Counted from the stretch's first letter, positions 21,665 through 33,407 are shown. The stretch is DNA of 64,000 nucleotides from Metallyticus violacea (GCA_030762175.1 CM060833.1:2767501-2831500), one strand, 5' to 3'. Notes: generated by a model not told the origin, from the sequence alone. Made by a program: numbers and translations.

Positions 21665-21760
21665 CAGGGTAATCTTAGAACACAGCGCACCAATTTAATT
21701 TGTTTTATGTTTCCCACGATTCACATGTGGAGGGGGTGAAACTATTGCATTCAAAGGAAA
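21665..21760 (+). repeat. Short interspersed repeat R3, copy 1
   Basis: GGTAATCTT, then AATTTGTTTTATGTTTCCCA and a G-rich run, matches 22.86-22.95 kb. The reverse complement (GGGAAACATAAAACAAATG) appears at 24.94-24.96 kb. Confidence 0.55.
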
Positions 21761-22850
21761 TTCGTGTAGTGGAAAATTGAAAACAGAAAACAGAATTTAT
21801 AAGTGGGCTATTGTTACATCTTGGAGCACAAAATCCATCACTCGTGTTGTTGGCAGGACAAAGAAGAAAAAGTTATTTCTTATGATGTCACAGGTAGTTC
21901 GTTCTTCCTCCTTTCATGTGCAAATTCCAAACCTTTTTCTTTAATGTCAGGATGTCTTCCTTTGCGAGGATCGGTGAATTTCTTCTTTAGTTGCAAATAA
22001 TGCCAATTTCTGTTGCCGCCATAAGCGAACGTTGCTCTCAGTTACATTGAACTTTATTCCTGCCATTTTGTAACCATTTTTTTTTCTACATAACGAATCA
22101 ATTATGCTTGAAAGTAGCATCATAAGATGCTCTTCTCTATTTCGTGACTACTACTATTCAAACGCTCTATGCAATAATAGGCCAACAATAAATAAATGAA
22201 GTCAAGAATTATAGCAATGCAGGATGACGTAATAAACGATACGTTCGAATGAAGATACCCGCAAGCTACGGAACGGATTTCACTCGAGCCTAATACGCCA
22301 ACGAATCTGATGAGCAGTACAATTTTGAATATTACATTTGAACTAAAAAGATACGCGTGTTTGGGGTGAATTTATTCTGTCTCAAGATCTGCCTGGTAGT
22401 GGTAGAGACAGATTATTGTTTCGTACATGTAAGACGGCCATCGAGTGGGGAATTTATGAACACGATGTAATTATTGACGAACAAAATAACGTAGAAAACA
22501 CGTGGATGCGGGCTAAGCACTCTTGTGGATGTATTTACATCATTGCGAGCATCTACAGCGTCTCCGTAAAACACTAATTCCTATTTGGTTAGAGAGAAAT
22601 TTAAAAATGACTGCATCACTGGATCAAGCTACCAACAAGGCAGCTGTATCACAAAACAGCATCAGTTTATTTAATAGTGACCCATTGCTTTGCATCATTA
22701 ATAAGTGTGCTCGGTCACACCCGCTACACCATTTCCTCCATAAAATGAAAAAAAAAATCTGTTTTGACCTTAGTGATTCTCCATAAACAATCCACGGAGT
22801 CACTCCCTAGTGTTAGCTCTGGGAAACATAAATGCACAATATTTAAAATT
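21760..22850. other. Unassigned stretch
   Basis: Short open frames (up to 87 codons at 22523-22786) show no recognised motif. No repeat seen. Confidence 0.5.
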
Positions 22851-22854
22851 TACA

Positions 22855-22950
22855 TATAACATGTGATTTAGGGCGGTAATCTTTGAATATACAACCAAAT
22901 TTCATTTGTTTTATGTTTCCCAGGGGGGGGGGGTACGCCGATTGCATAAA
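22855..22950 (+). repeat. Short interspersed repeat R3, copy 2
   Basis: GGCGGTAATCTTTGAA, then TTTCATTTGTTTTATGTTTC and a G run, parallels copy 1. Confidence 0.55.
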
Positions 22951-23305
22951 GAGAACCACCAGAGTAAACATGCTTTTTTCACTAGCGGAAGTATGGCCGG
23001 GCACTATGACAAGTGATTACTAAATGCTGCAAACCCACGAAAACACACGAACACATGCAAACAGTTGTACAAGCAAAGCAGCACTGAAGGTGGGCCACGC
23101 TTCAATGCTCTTTTGTGGCATATTTGGTGGCTCTTAAAGGAACCGTTGTTGCTGCAATTGCAATGAAAAGGTGAAGGTTGCCTTGTTCAAGATGAAGGGG
23201 TGGTAGTTTGATGGAATGATGGCAACAATTTTTAAATTTCTCTCTGACCAAAAGGGAATTTAGAACGTTTTATCGAGACAAGAATTTAGTATGCATTATA
23301 GATAT

Positions 23306-24560
23306 GAGGCTAGGTCCATAATTTTCCTGCCTAACCATTTTTAGGCTTAATAAAGACATAAACTATATTTCACTTTTCAATAAAGTTGCTTTTTATTGCA
23401 ATACTCTTCTCGCATCTTTGAATTAATATTTCAACCCCCCCCCCACCAAATAGTCAGAAGCCTTGTCCGCAAAAGGGCATAAACAGCATCCATCACTTCT
23501 TCGTCACACTTAAATTTCCTTCCTCGAAGGTCCTTCTTGAGTAATGAGAAGATGAAATAGTCACTAGGAGCTAGATATGGGCTGTAGGGTGGACGGTCGA
23601 TCTCCTTGAAGCCACATTTCTTCACAGCTTCCTTTGCAACAAGAGCTGAGTGCACAGGCGCATTGTCGTGAAGAAGGCGCACACCACCACTCAGTTTTCC
23701 TCTCCATTTCTCTTTGATGGAAGCACGCAGTCTGTGCAGTAGGCCAGCATAGTACTCCCCGTCTACTGTGGTGTTCCTCTCCTTGAAGTCAATGAAGAGT
23801 ATTCCTTCACAGTTCCAAGAGATTGCGGCCATGATCTTGTTGATTGACCTTGGCCTTTAGAGGCGGTGCTTCGCCAGGTTTACGCCTGTCACTCCATTGA
23901 TTCTCTTTTGGATAAGGGATCATAGTAGAGGGCCACAGTTTCATCTCCTGTAACAATGGTTTGCAAAACTTCTCTCTCGTTGCCACGGCAGAACTCCAAA
24001 AATGCCTCGCAACAGGTGACTCGTTGCTGCTTTTGGACTGAGGAAAGAAGTTTAGGCACTAACTTTATTTATGTTTAAATGTTCATGAATAATTCGAAGG
24101 ACTGTTGTTTTAGAAAGGCCCAACCTTGCTGCTATTTCTGTAATTGAGTCACCGGTCGGTCTTCTAATTTTTTCTTCCACAAGGGCGATGTTTTCAGGAC
24201 CTGTACGCTCTTCATCTTCAATGCTTTCTCGATTCATTCGAAAAAGTTTGGCCCATTGTTTTACGGTAGAATATGGGAGGGGGGTGCTATATCGTCCAAT
24301 CGCTGTTTAATTTCATTTGGAGTAAGTCCTTCTTTTGTGAAGAACTTAATAACAGCTCGTAACTCCATTTTGACATGTCACAATCTTCTACACATAGCCT
24401 TCTTTATGGAACTGTACAACTGTACAACTGTACAACTGAACAACTGAACACAGTTACAGCTGCAATTATTTACTTAACAGATAAGGCAAGACACCGGATA
24501 AGGGTTTTGTGAAGGCGATAATCCTTATCGGCGAGGCCGGAAACTTATGGACCTAACCTC
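23306..24560 (-). mobile_element. Mar-A mariner, nearly full length but dead
   Basis: This is the most complete Mar-A copy, about 1255 bp between inverted repeats (left TAGGTCCATAATTTTCCTGC, right reversed TAGGTCCATAAGTTTCCGGC). The minus strand carries the helix-turn-helix (LGLSKTTVLRIIHEHL), the first catalytic block VTGDETVALYYDPLSKRE, the HDNA block RLLHDNAPVHSALVAKEAV and PPYSPYLAPSDYFIF with KKDLRGRKF. All three catalytic aspartates survive. Frameshifts and stops near 24052, 23890 and 23835 and at the C-terminus inactivate it. The 5' leader contains TGTACAACTG expanded in tandem (24409-24452). Confidence 0.9.
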
Positions 24561-24960
24561 GAGATCGTAATATATGTGATAAATAATGCAAATCCATTCG
24601 TATGATTGAATGAATTTCTGCAAAAGAATTGGTGAAGATAAGACAAAGTTCCATACCGTCTCCTAATGTTACGCTTAGCACTCGTGCACAATTTCTTGAT
24701 TTTGGGTTTTTCATCATTGTCCGGGTTACACACTTTAGCTCGAGAAAAATTACGTCTTGTGCTCCTTCGATGGCCAAAATGCATGCCGCTCATCCAATCT
24801 GTCGAACTAAATGCATACTCGTGTATTTTCCTATACCCTGACACGTCCTTTAGCGGATTTTTGGCAAATTTCCCGCCTGTTTTCAATTTTCTGATACACG
24901 AAACGTTGACTGTAGTTTCACATGCAACCATCGTACATTATGGGAAACATAAAACAAATG
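24545..24960 (-). other. 128-codon open frame, unrecognised
   Basis: This is one of the longer uninterrupted frames in the window (24545-24931, minus), with composition rich in Lys/Arg (KLKTGGKFAKNPLKD, RRSTRRNFSRAK). It overlaps the Mar-A edge at its 3' end and an R3 repeat at its 5' end. No domain is recognised and overlapping frames of 156 codons exist on the other strand, so it is probably not a gene. The stretch on to 25785 shows nothing else. Confidence 0.2.
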
Positions 24961-25782
24961 CATTGGGTGCCGTATATTCCAAAATTACCAGATATATAAC
25001 GCATTTTATTGCAATTTTAACTATGAGTATAACAGTTTGTAGACATGACCGCCGCAGCGCCTACCACTGGCCTATAGCAACACGTGCAGATACTCCAAAG
25101 ATGGTTAATACTTCAGTCGCGGCTGCTTTATGCTAATCATTTCCAACTTACGCTTTGCACAAGGTTATTCAAGGTTATTCAAAACATAAACTTTGTATTG
25201 ATAATATGATGTAACTGCTGACATAATGCTAAACAAACACAAGTTGGAGTGACAACTTAAATACGCACCGTCGGTAACTGCTAGAAAAATGTTCTGTTTA
25301 CCGATGCTGTTAAGATAACAATAAATGACATTTTAGAGCAGTTTGATTGAAATTCAAACAAAAAACCGCAAAAATACAAAGTTAAGAACTAACAGTTGCG
25401 GATATAGAGCAGCTGCAACTCGCTATCGGGAAGCTTCGGCTGTGTTGAGGGACGGAGTTAGTGAGTGCAGAAGTTTTGAGGGCGTCACTTTAGTTTGCGG
25501 TCTGTGACCACCCGAAATATAAAATCAAAAACAACATTTATACACAAAACCAGAGGAATCAGTTTCAAAGAATAACCAAAATGAGGTAGGAAAGTTCCAC
25601 AATGGCGAAGTGTGGTCATACATACGATGTCAAATTAATGTATGTTAAAAAAGCTAAGATAATTACTCTGTAATGTTTTCATGAAAAATATTCATATTAC
25701 AATCTTGTGGCAACTATCAATAATGAAAGAAATAAAACTTTAAAATACTTTAAAAAAAAGTTAATGAGCATTGCACTCAAAT

Positions 25783-26431
25783 ACAGAGGGTGCCAAAAAT
25801 GTATACACACTTCCAGCAAAGAAAAAAACTGTTAACATAACAAAACTGAATTCATACAAACAGAAAATGATGAGCACTAATCATCTTACACTTTTACTGT
25901 TACAACAATTGCTCAAAATGTCCACCATCGGCGTCGATATTGCGTTGAACTACTGATTGAGTAACGTTTGCGAAAGTGTCCTCAGCGATTGCAGCACATG
26001 CCGTTTCAATTTCTTCCCGAAGTGCTGTCAGTGTACCTGGTTTTCTACGGTATACAACATCCTTAAGAGTTCCCCATAGGTAGAAGTTCAACGGAGTTAG
26101 ATCCGGAGAACGGGGTGGAAACTCAATCGGACCTCTGCGTCCTATCCTTGGAAGATTATCATCAAGGTACGCACGTACATCTCGGTGGTAATGTGACGAT
26201 GCACTAATGTGTTGGAAGTAAAATTCGTCATTTCCATCATAGAGTGTATGAATGGCGGGTAAGACGGACGTGTGTATCATGTTCAGGTACCCTGTGCTAG
26301 TTACTGTTCCTTCAAAAAAAAAAAAAAAAAAAAAAAAGCTATTAGACCCTTAGATAACAATCTACACCGAACATTAACAGCCTTTTCCAAAATAACTCTT
26401 GGATTGTTTGTAAAAAGTTATTCTTCTGAAT
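25783..26431 (-). pseudogene. Tip-B transposase, 5'-truncated copy
   Basis: The 3' end begins CAGAGGGTGCCAAAA next to TA. The minus frame 25900-26280 is open for 126 codons: HTSVLPAIHTLY, IEFPPRSPDLTPLNFYLWG, LKDVVYRRKPGTLTALREE, and the end GGHFEQLL. The YLWGTLKDVVY block and terminal GGHFE.LL place it in the IS630/Tc-type group. The HDN-type block is missing. The copy is cut by SINE-A copy 7 at about 26432. Compared with the 57-kb copy, an A-rich site has grown to A24 at 26314-26337. Confidence 0.8.
26314..26337. repeat. Poly-A run inside Tip-B
   Basis: 24 consecutive A, where the paralogue at 57425 reads CAAAAATGAAAGG. It reflects local slippage, not a retrotransposon tail. Confidence 0.9.
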
Positions 26432-26655
26432 TCCGCCCAGGACCGATGGATTATTTCCGGGCTAAAATCCTAAGTAGGGTTTCCTTTGGAAGGGAAGTAA
26501 AGTCGGGGATCCCATGTAGTAGATTTACGGCAGGTAGAGGAACCTCAAGCCTGAAAGAAAAGGCCTCTGAACAAAATTTATCGGCCGTTTCACGCCCTGA
26601 TTTGGGCGACCGTTGGTGAACCGAGATGTCAAAGATCGCCTCTGTAAATAAAACA
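26432..26655 (+). mobile_element. SINE-A copy 7, 5'-truncated and diverged
   Basis: It starts at the end of the B box (CCCAGGACCGATGG) and shows many substitutions through the body. The tail is CTGTAAATAAAACAATTC. An older insertion than copies 3 and 6. Confidence 0.85.
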
Positions 26656-26667
26656 ATTCAACAACAA

Positions 26668-27110
26668 TCAACTGGTGCAGGTGCATTGAATCCAACGGGG
26701 ATTGTTTTGGGAAAGATCATCAACATTATGAAGATGGGTAAAGATTTGTCATTCTTTATTGAAACAGCCCTCATATGAACTACATGATTTATCAGTAGTC
26801 AATAATCGAAAATACGCCACGTCCAAAGAATTTTCATGTACAGGCTCCATTAGGAACTCAGAGAGAGGTCTTGCTTGACTTTATCCAGCAAAGCAACTAC
26901 GAATATTGCTGTAAGTTCATGAAGACATTGTAATAATGGAATAGCGTCCTGTATGATCATCCCCCAAGACAATGCGCCCTGTCACACTGCTTCTGCCTCC
27001 TTGTATGTGACTTAGAACAATTACCTCACCCACCCTACTCACCGCATTTGGTCGTACGGTTTTTAGTGGCGATGCGGCAATACATACACTTTAAGTGATG
27101 GTTGTAGCTA
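26668..27110 (+). pseudogene. Mariner/Tc1 scraps
   Basis: WCRCIESNGDCFGKD at 26670-26715 is a mariner C-terminus with its short 3' end. At 26968, PQDNAPCHTASASLY is a second catalytic block, followed in another frame by LEQLPHPPYSPHLVV, the third block with the Asp lost. The order shows that at least two elements are joined. Nothing recognised from 27110 to 27480. Confidence 0.55.
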
Positions 27111-27479
27111 TCGTGCTGTTATTTTGGAATTGCGATGGGACCGATTCAGTTTTCCTTCAACACGTTGGTCATCAGATAATTGGATGACTCTTAACATTGA
27201 TCTGTTGGATGATTATCCATGTGCTGATTTAGTAAGGGAAAAATGTTTCTTCTAATATAAGACAAATTTTCATTGGCATATTTTGATTTATATTAAGCTT
27301 ACTTTTCATTACTCATTTTTAAAGTTTGTTAGCGATAACTTTCTTACCAGAACGGTTGCCAAAATAGCTAAGACAAGGATTAAATTATTAGGATCGGAGA
27401 GGGATATTTCGCATTTCAAACTTGCTCATTTGGAGTCGGGGTATACTTAAAAACGAAACTTTAAACAGTGGAGGTTAAA

Positions 27480-27985
27480 GTGAACATTTAAAAAGCAGCG
27501 CCCGCAATTTTCTTCTTTTTCTCAACGAAACATATGTCAAGAAAACAAAACAATAAAAATATTTTCTGAAAATAAGCTAAATTAGAATTTACGAGTACGG
27601 GTTTTACCTGAAACAAAAAATTTACAGAAATTTTCGTTTTCTCTCAATGTAACTGGGCATATGACATTGGACTAAAATAAGAATTCTAAAAATTATGGAA
27701 ATCGGGCCATTAGGAGTGTGGGTATACCTGAAATCCAACATTTATAATTCCCTCTAGAGACACCATTTTTTTTATGCAACGAATCTGGTTGTTTACTATA
27801 ATAAAAATAATTTCTGAAAAACGGGAAATCGGACCATTAGGAAGGGGCTATACCTGAAAATCGAGATTTAAAAAGCGCTCTTAGCGGCATCAATTTCTCT
27901 GCTCTAGCGCTCTATAATAACCTTCAAAAATCCAACTCGGTGAGGAATTCGTTTGGTTTACACAGCTCCTGCGTGACGGACTTTA
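27480..27985 (-). mobile_element. Element T, copy c
   Basis: This is a minus-strand copy. The head hairpin CACAGCTCCTGCGTGACGG sits at 27961-27979, followed leftward by CTGCTCTAGCGCTCTATAAT and at least three monomers, each ending with a CTCAACGAAA or CTCAATGTAA-like block. The terminal monomer, microsatellite and tail are absent, so the element is 3'-truncated at about 27480. Confidence 0.7.
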
Positions 27986-28318
27986 TATTTCGTTCACTTA
28001 TTATCTCATCTCATTCATGTCATCAGTTATTTTTGCTGCATGCATGCCAAAGACTTACGGAAAGACAGCTAGTTCCAAAACATAATAGAAATTTACCGTC
28101 ATTTTACAAACACGGACTCAGTTGTATTCTGCACAACAAAGGTTAAAGACCGTGGCTTCAAATTTGACATGTTCTCAAGGTTATGCTAGAAATGACCTCA
28201 GAAGTAAGGTGGTTTGGAATATAAATCAATAAATGTTTCTAGAAGAATTCTTCTGGTTAATAAAAACGGCGGCTATAAGTATAATTAAAACATGTCTCTT
28301 TATAAACAATATAAGTAA

Positions 28319-28554
28319 TTAATTACGGTTTCAGGGGCAAGCAGCCGGGTGAAGGTCTTGTTGTCCTCCAAGCTTTCTGGACGAATATCAGATGCAGGAG
28401 TTCCCTGTAGAAGGTCACACACAGAGTCACGATTGCCGAAAACTTGGAGGACACCCGGCTGATTACCCATGAAACCAGTGTTAAGAATTAGCGCAGAGAA
28501 AGCCAATATAAACAATAAATGATAATTTACGTACATTATTTGTGACATGGACAA
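28319..28554 (-). CDS. Possible secreted-protein exon, unknown
   Basis: The minus frame opens with ATG and encodes a short polar start, a hydrophobic stretch (HLLFILAFSALIL) typical of a signal peptide, then a mature-looking segment VFGNRDSVCDLLQGTPASDI followed by RPESLEDNKTFTRLLAPET. The GC content of 28330-28480 is well above its surroundings. At its end ACC/GTAATT could be a donor. Alternatively AATCAG/CCGGGTG could be an acceptor, so the coding part might start inside. No homologue is recognised and no neighbouring exon was found. It may be a real small gene, a single exon or a coincidence. Confidence 0.35.
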
Positions 28555-28559
28555 AGCTG

Positions 28560-29195
28560 TTAAGAAGCCTCTATCAACGTGTAACGTTGCAAGCTCATAT
28601 AGATATAATTAGCTCAATTTATAGAACAATTCAAAATTATTAAAATGCAAGAACGTGGCTTGAAATTTTATTAGGAAAGCTTTTAATTTCAAGAGTGCAA
28701 CGCTGCAATTGCTATGTCAACAAGATTCTAGAACTAGCCTTTTTATTCTTATGAACGTAATAAAGAAATGAAACGCAAATGGGTATTTATAAGAGAAAAG
28801 GGTGTTTCTATGAGTAGGTGTTAAAATGAAGATATTTTAAAAAAATAATTATTTATTTATCCCTCCGTAACATCTTTATTTGTAAATTGGAAGTGAATAC
28901 TCTGGTTACAATTCTGTAGTCTTGAAAGAAATAGAATGAATTAATGATGCGCAAAAAAGTTCAGAGTCCTTGGCGCCTTAAAGCTATCGGCATTTACGTT
29001 CTCAGGGTAAGGAAAAACTCCTTAAAAAACAAACAAACAAACAACTTACCCAGACAGCTTGACATGACCAGGATGCAAAAACAGACCTCCGGATTAGAGC
29101 GGGAAATGAAACCGTCTAGCCATCGAAACAGCCAATGGAGATAATTGGAGAGTATTTTGTAGTAAATAGGGGAGTTCTAAATATCCCCAGCCTGA
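28560..29195. other. Unassigned AT-rich stretch
   Basis: No repeat or coding motif recognised. Confidence 0.5.
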
Positions 29196-29199
29196 CCAA

Positions 29200-30124
29200 T
29201 AAAACAAAAGATTTAAGAGAAATGTTTTTATTATTTTTTTCAACATAGTCACCTTGTAAATAAATACATTTAGTTTGACTTTTTAATATTTTCAGTAAAA
29301 TAAGACTTGTCCAACTGTTAAAATAAGATCTGTGTCATCCTTTGACGTGAATTTTCGTTTACTCAGGCATTTCTTCAGATTTGGGAAGAAAAAGTTATCG
29401 CTGGGAGCCAAATCCGACGAATATGGCTGATGTGGAAGCCCCTGGAAGCGAAGGTCATGCAGCAACAATCCCAGACGTGCGTGAAGATGCATTATCGTGA
29501 TGAAAAACTTTCTTTTTCTCAAGGTTTGGTCCAGTGTTTGGTCCAGTAGTGAAGCGTAATACTCTCCGGTGATGGTTCTACCTTCTGGAAGTAGTCTACG
29601 AGCATTACACCATGAGAATGCCAGAAAACCGTAGCCATGACTTTTCTTGCAGATGGAACCGTTTTTGTTTTCTTCGGTGCACTTTCACCTGTTGTCACCC
29701 ACTGTTTGGACTGCTCTGTCTCTGGCGTGTAATAATGAATCCATGTTTCGTGTACTGTTATGAAACGTCGAAGAAACTGGATTTTCGTTTAAACACTTGC
29801 GAAATGTTCATTCGAATTCGTTTTTGGTTAATTGTTAACAAACGAGGCATACATCGAGCGGAATGCTTTCTCATACTCAAAACTTCGTGTAAAATTAGTG
29901 GACACGGCCTATCGAGGTTTTTGCAACCCAACTCGCGTACCTTTAATCGGCGATCATCAAATACCACATTGTGAATTTTTGTCACAATCTCGTCTGTCGC
30001 AGCAGTTTTGGGACGCCCTAAGAGATCATCATCTTGAATAGATGTAGGACCAGGCTAAAATTCAGCATCACACTTTTTAACCGTCGGAAAGGAAGGTAAT
30101 GTTTTTAATGTGAAATTAAATTCC

Positions 30125-30169
<45 letters not shown>

Positions 30170-30240
30170 TCTGTTGGAGTTAAATCCTACAAAACGAAGT
30201 TACTTTATAACAGCTAATATTTCAATTTTATCCATTTTGT
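29200..30240 (-). pseudogene. Mariner transposase, near full length, with internal microsatellite
   Basis: The minus strand reads from MDKIEILAVIK (30236) through DDDLLGRPKTAATDEIVTKI, HNVVFDDRRLKVRELG, MRKHSARCMPRLLTINQKRI, FITVHETWIHYYTPET, then FHHDNASSRTSGI and HQPYSSDLAPSDNFFF with FPNLKKCL. That covers helix-turn-helix through the third catalytic block. The first catalytic Asp (normally DETW) is His. Several stops and frameshifts occur. A 45-bp (ATT)n tract at 30126-30170 lies inside the N-terminal coding region, where intact relatives have no such repeat. The 3' end near 29200 (AATGTTTTTATTA) is not clearly paired. Confidence 0.85.
30126..30170. repeat. (ATT)n microsatellite inside mariner coding region
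   Basis: About 15 ATT units. Flanking codons on the minus strand read GFNSN before and KGI after. Confidence 0.95.
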
Positions 30241-30869
30241 AGAAAATGTTAACACTAGTTTGTTTACACGATCGTCACAAACAAGTGACTAAACTTATGC
30301 GTCTGAAATGTTACAGCGCGCCATCTAAAGGATGATATTTAGCAATTGTATTCCTGCTAAGCGAGTTAGCGGTAAACCAGCCCCAGTAAAAAGCCCTTAT
30401 GTTTTGGAGCTATTCGATGATGGATTCCTGCTTCTTGGAGACGACCTCTTAGGAAGAACTCCATCATGATAACTTGGTCACTTTCTGTTGTTGTTTGTCT
30501 CACGAGGGTAGTTTGATGTGTGTCTTGGTTCGCATACTAATAGAGGGCAGCAATTAAAAACACCCGTCACACATGATCAAAAAGTTCCTTTCTTTGTACC
30601 AATATTCTGTGATTACAAGTCATTTTGATTTTACTTCATTCTTTGTCCTGGTGCACAAAATCATCTCTGAGAAATCATCGATAAGTCCATGATATCGTTT
30701 TGGCTAACAGATGAGTGAAAATGAGCGAGTTAGCAGAGGCCATGGGCATCGCAACTAAGCGATTATTTTATTTTGTATAATGAAAACAAATCGCACTCAC
30801 TTTCAAGCAAAAGCGATGTCGCATGGGACCATCAGCCAATTTATGGGAATGTTTAAAAAGAATACAATA

Positions 30870-31180
30870 AGATTTTAAGATGTTTTGTAACTATGGACGA
30901 AACATCCATTCATTACTACACACCGGAAACGAAACAACAGTCTAAACAGTGGACCGCATGAAACAAAATGCCAAATGCACTCCATCTGCTGATGGTTTTA
31001 GTTCTCTGGAATGCAAAAATAATTCTCTTGATTAACTACTTGGAGTTAGTGGGGAAGATAAAAAACGATGAAGAGCATGCGCTAGCAATGCTGAAGGCAG
31101 CGATCGCTGAAAAGCATCCAAAAAAGGCGTTTCTTCATCACATCAATGCGCCTAAGACAAATTGACTTCTGAGGAAGAAT
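30870..31180 (+). pseudogene. Mariner transposase middle fragment
   Basis: RCFVTMDETSIHYYTPETK and QQSKQWTA are the first catalytic block with its Asp intact. Then LVLWNAKIILLINYLE and DEEHALAMLKAAIAEKHPKK lead to AFLHHINAPK, where the second Asp (HHDNAP) is Ile. The rest is missing. The stretch 30310-30870 upstream shows no firm motif. This fragment and the element at 29.2-30.2 kb lie in opposite orientations. Confidence 0.7.
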
Positions 31181-31467
31181 ACATTTGTCATCGACTGTAC
31201 CAGACTTGCTCTTAAGGTAACCAATAATAGGACCCTATAGTTTCTGAAGGACTTTTATTTTACAAGATGTTTGCTCATATGTTACGTATATTGTTGAAGC
31301 TATTAGCATATTGTCGAGTCAACAAGTGACCGTACTTTGTGTTTGCACATGGCTACGCAAAGATGTCACGCGGCCAGGCACTTGCTTTTGATAATGGTAT
31401 TTAAATCTATTAATTCACAGTCCAGCTTTAATATCAGTATTCATTAATATCCTGGTAATGAATAAAG

Positions 31468-31745
31468 TGACCGCCACGGGTGGCCGAGGTCGTTAAGGGG
31501 TAGATTCGTGAGCGGGAGGTCTGCAGTTCGAATCCCACCAGGACTGTCCTCCCTGGCTGTGTTTTTTCTAGGTTTTCCTCAGTTCTCATAACTGGCAAAT
31601 GCCGGGGAGGTACCTTAAACTTAGGCTTGGAACGATTCCTTCCTTAAAAAAAATCCTTTCCCAATCTACCATTTCATCTCATGTATCATCAGTGTCACCG
31701 CCTGTAGTACCTCAGAAGTAAAAACGGGCGTTAAACACACACAAA
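31468..31745 (+). mobile_element. SINE-B copy 3 with 12-bp duplication
   Basis: This is the best SINE-B. The head GCCACGGGTGGCCGAGG and CGTTAAGG looks like a tRNA-Ser/Leu A-box region, and CAGTTCGAATCCCACCAGG is the B box. The body runs through CCTGGCTGTG, CCGGGGAGGTACC and CTTCCTTAAAAAAAATCC to GGGCGTTAAACACAC. Perfect 12-bp direct repeats AATGAATAAAGT lie at 31456-31467 and 31746-31757. This confirms target-site duplication for a second SINE family. Confidence 0.95.
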
Positions 31746-31900
31746 AATGAATAAAGTAGGCTACAGTAAGCAAATTAACCCAATATTAACAATAAGTATA
31801 TTTTGAGCATAGGAGCACTTTTAAGCAAATCTTGAACAGTTCAAAGGTTGCAAAATTTAACAGAAAGGCCTTGTGTCTAAAAAATGACAATATAGCTAGT

Positions 31901-32150
31901 TTTTTTTAATAGTGTTTAACCCCCGTTTTTACTACTGAGACACCACCACTGATGATACATGAGATGAATTGATAAATTGGGAAAGGATTTATTTTTAAGG
32001 AAGGAAACGTTCCAGGCCTAAGTTTAGAGTACCTCCCCCGCATTTGCCATTTATGAGGACTGAGGAAAACCTGGAAAAAACTTCAGTAAGGGAAGTCGGT
32101 CCTCTTGGGAATCGAACCCCAGGCCTCTCGCTCACGAGTTCGCGCCACCG
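31901..32150 (-). mobile_element. SINE-B copy 4, inverted relative to copy 3
   Basis: The reverse complement spans from GTGTTTAACCCCCG to the B box (GGGAATCGAACCCC) and part of the head (CGCTCACGAGTTCGCGCC). About 155 bp separate it from copy 3, so a transcript across both could form a long hairpin. Confidence 0.9.
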
Positions 32151-32529
32151 GTGATGGTGATACAGCAACTGAGAACTATTCCATCACTCAGAATCAAATT
32201 GCGGACTACATATCGATACAAGCGTTGTCATTTATTGATTGGATATAAATTGTAAACAAAATTCAGTACTGATAAAACAGTTTAATGCCTCAGGTGGCAG
32301 AGATGACAACGTTGGGTGTTCATTTGTCAATGTTGTGCTTACGGACTAAAGAAGATGAAGTGTCAAGCGGGAAAAGAAAAAAAGGGGGGAAGGAACTTTT
32401 TGATTGAAATGAACAACAGAGCGGAGAAGACTGACGTGTATGGTAGGGATGCCATATCTTTGTTCACGTCACTTGAGAGAATGTGACAAGTCCAGCATTG
32501 TACACCCGAAGACAAAAATATTATTAAAA

Positions 32530-33080
32530 AAAAAAGTCCCTGACGCAGTAGCTACGTAAACAAAGCGAATTCCTCCGCAAGTCGACTATGTGAAGGTTGT
32601 TAGAGGGCGTTAGACCAGAGAATTGCATATTGCACTTACAGAGAAATCGGTGTCTACCACCAGGAAAAATTATAAATTGGTCCGCTAGAGAGCTTTTTAA
32701 ATTTCTGTTTTCAGACATATCCCCTACTAATGTCCCTGATTTTCAGGGACAATTTTTCTTATTAAACTTAAATGGAATATATTATGTTTCTTTGTGAAAA
32801 ATCAAATATTGGTGCCACCAGAGCGATTTTTAAATTTTGGGTTTCAGGTAAACTCCAACTCCAAATAATCGGATTTTGCTGATTTTCAGAAACTATTTTA
32901 TTATTTTATGTTAATAAAATACTGTCAATTTTATATTGAATTTCGTTGAGAAAAAATATATAAATAAAAAAATACCGACCGCTAGATCGTTAACAGACAC
33001 ACACAATAAATAAAGAGGCAGAAAAGAGATAATCTATGTCTATATAAAAGTTTTGTCATATTTCTACTTTTTATTATTTT
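32530..33080 (+). mobile_element. Element T, copy d
   Basis: The head hairpin is degraded (GACGCAGTAGCTACGTAAAC, 32540-32560), then GTTAGAGGGCGTTAGACCAG. Two or three monomers follow (GCTAGAGAGCTTTTTAAATT; CCAGAGCGATTTTTAAATTT), then CGCTAGATCGTTAACAGACACACAC, shown here in split form as CGCTAGATCGTTAAC and AGACACACAC. The palindromic module start (AAGAGGCAGAAAAGAG) ends it. The distinctive terminal monomer and the tail are missing. Confidence 0.7.
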
Positions 33081-33407
33081 AATTACATTATTCATAAACT
33101 TTATTTTTCATTTATACATGTCTCTACAGCCTTCAGAGACATTATATCTAACCAGTCTCATCGAGTTCACCACTGTAGACGTACGAGAGAAGTCAAAAGC
33201 CGATCTAGCAATGAAGTATAACATTACTCATGCTTGGATTGTTATTTTTGCAATTAAAGATAAAGTTTAGTATACACATGATAATATAGCTTCCAACTAC
33301 AGAAGCTTATTTGAATTTTAAGGCATTTATCCACAAAAATATGTTTGTTTTGGAAATAAATGGAAAATTAATTATTCATATTAAAAAGGTAAATTATATT
33401 ATATATT

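Noticed and set aside
23306..24560. Active mariner
   Set aside because: Catalytic residues remain, but at least three frameshifts or stops interrupt the transposase.
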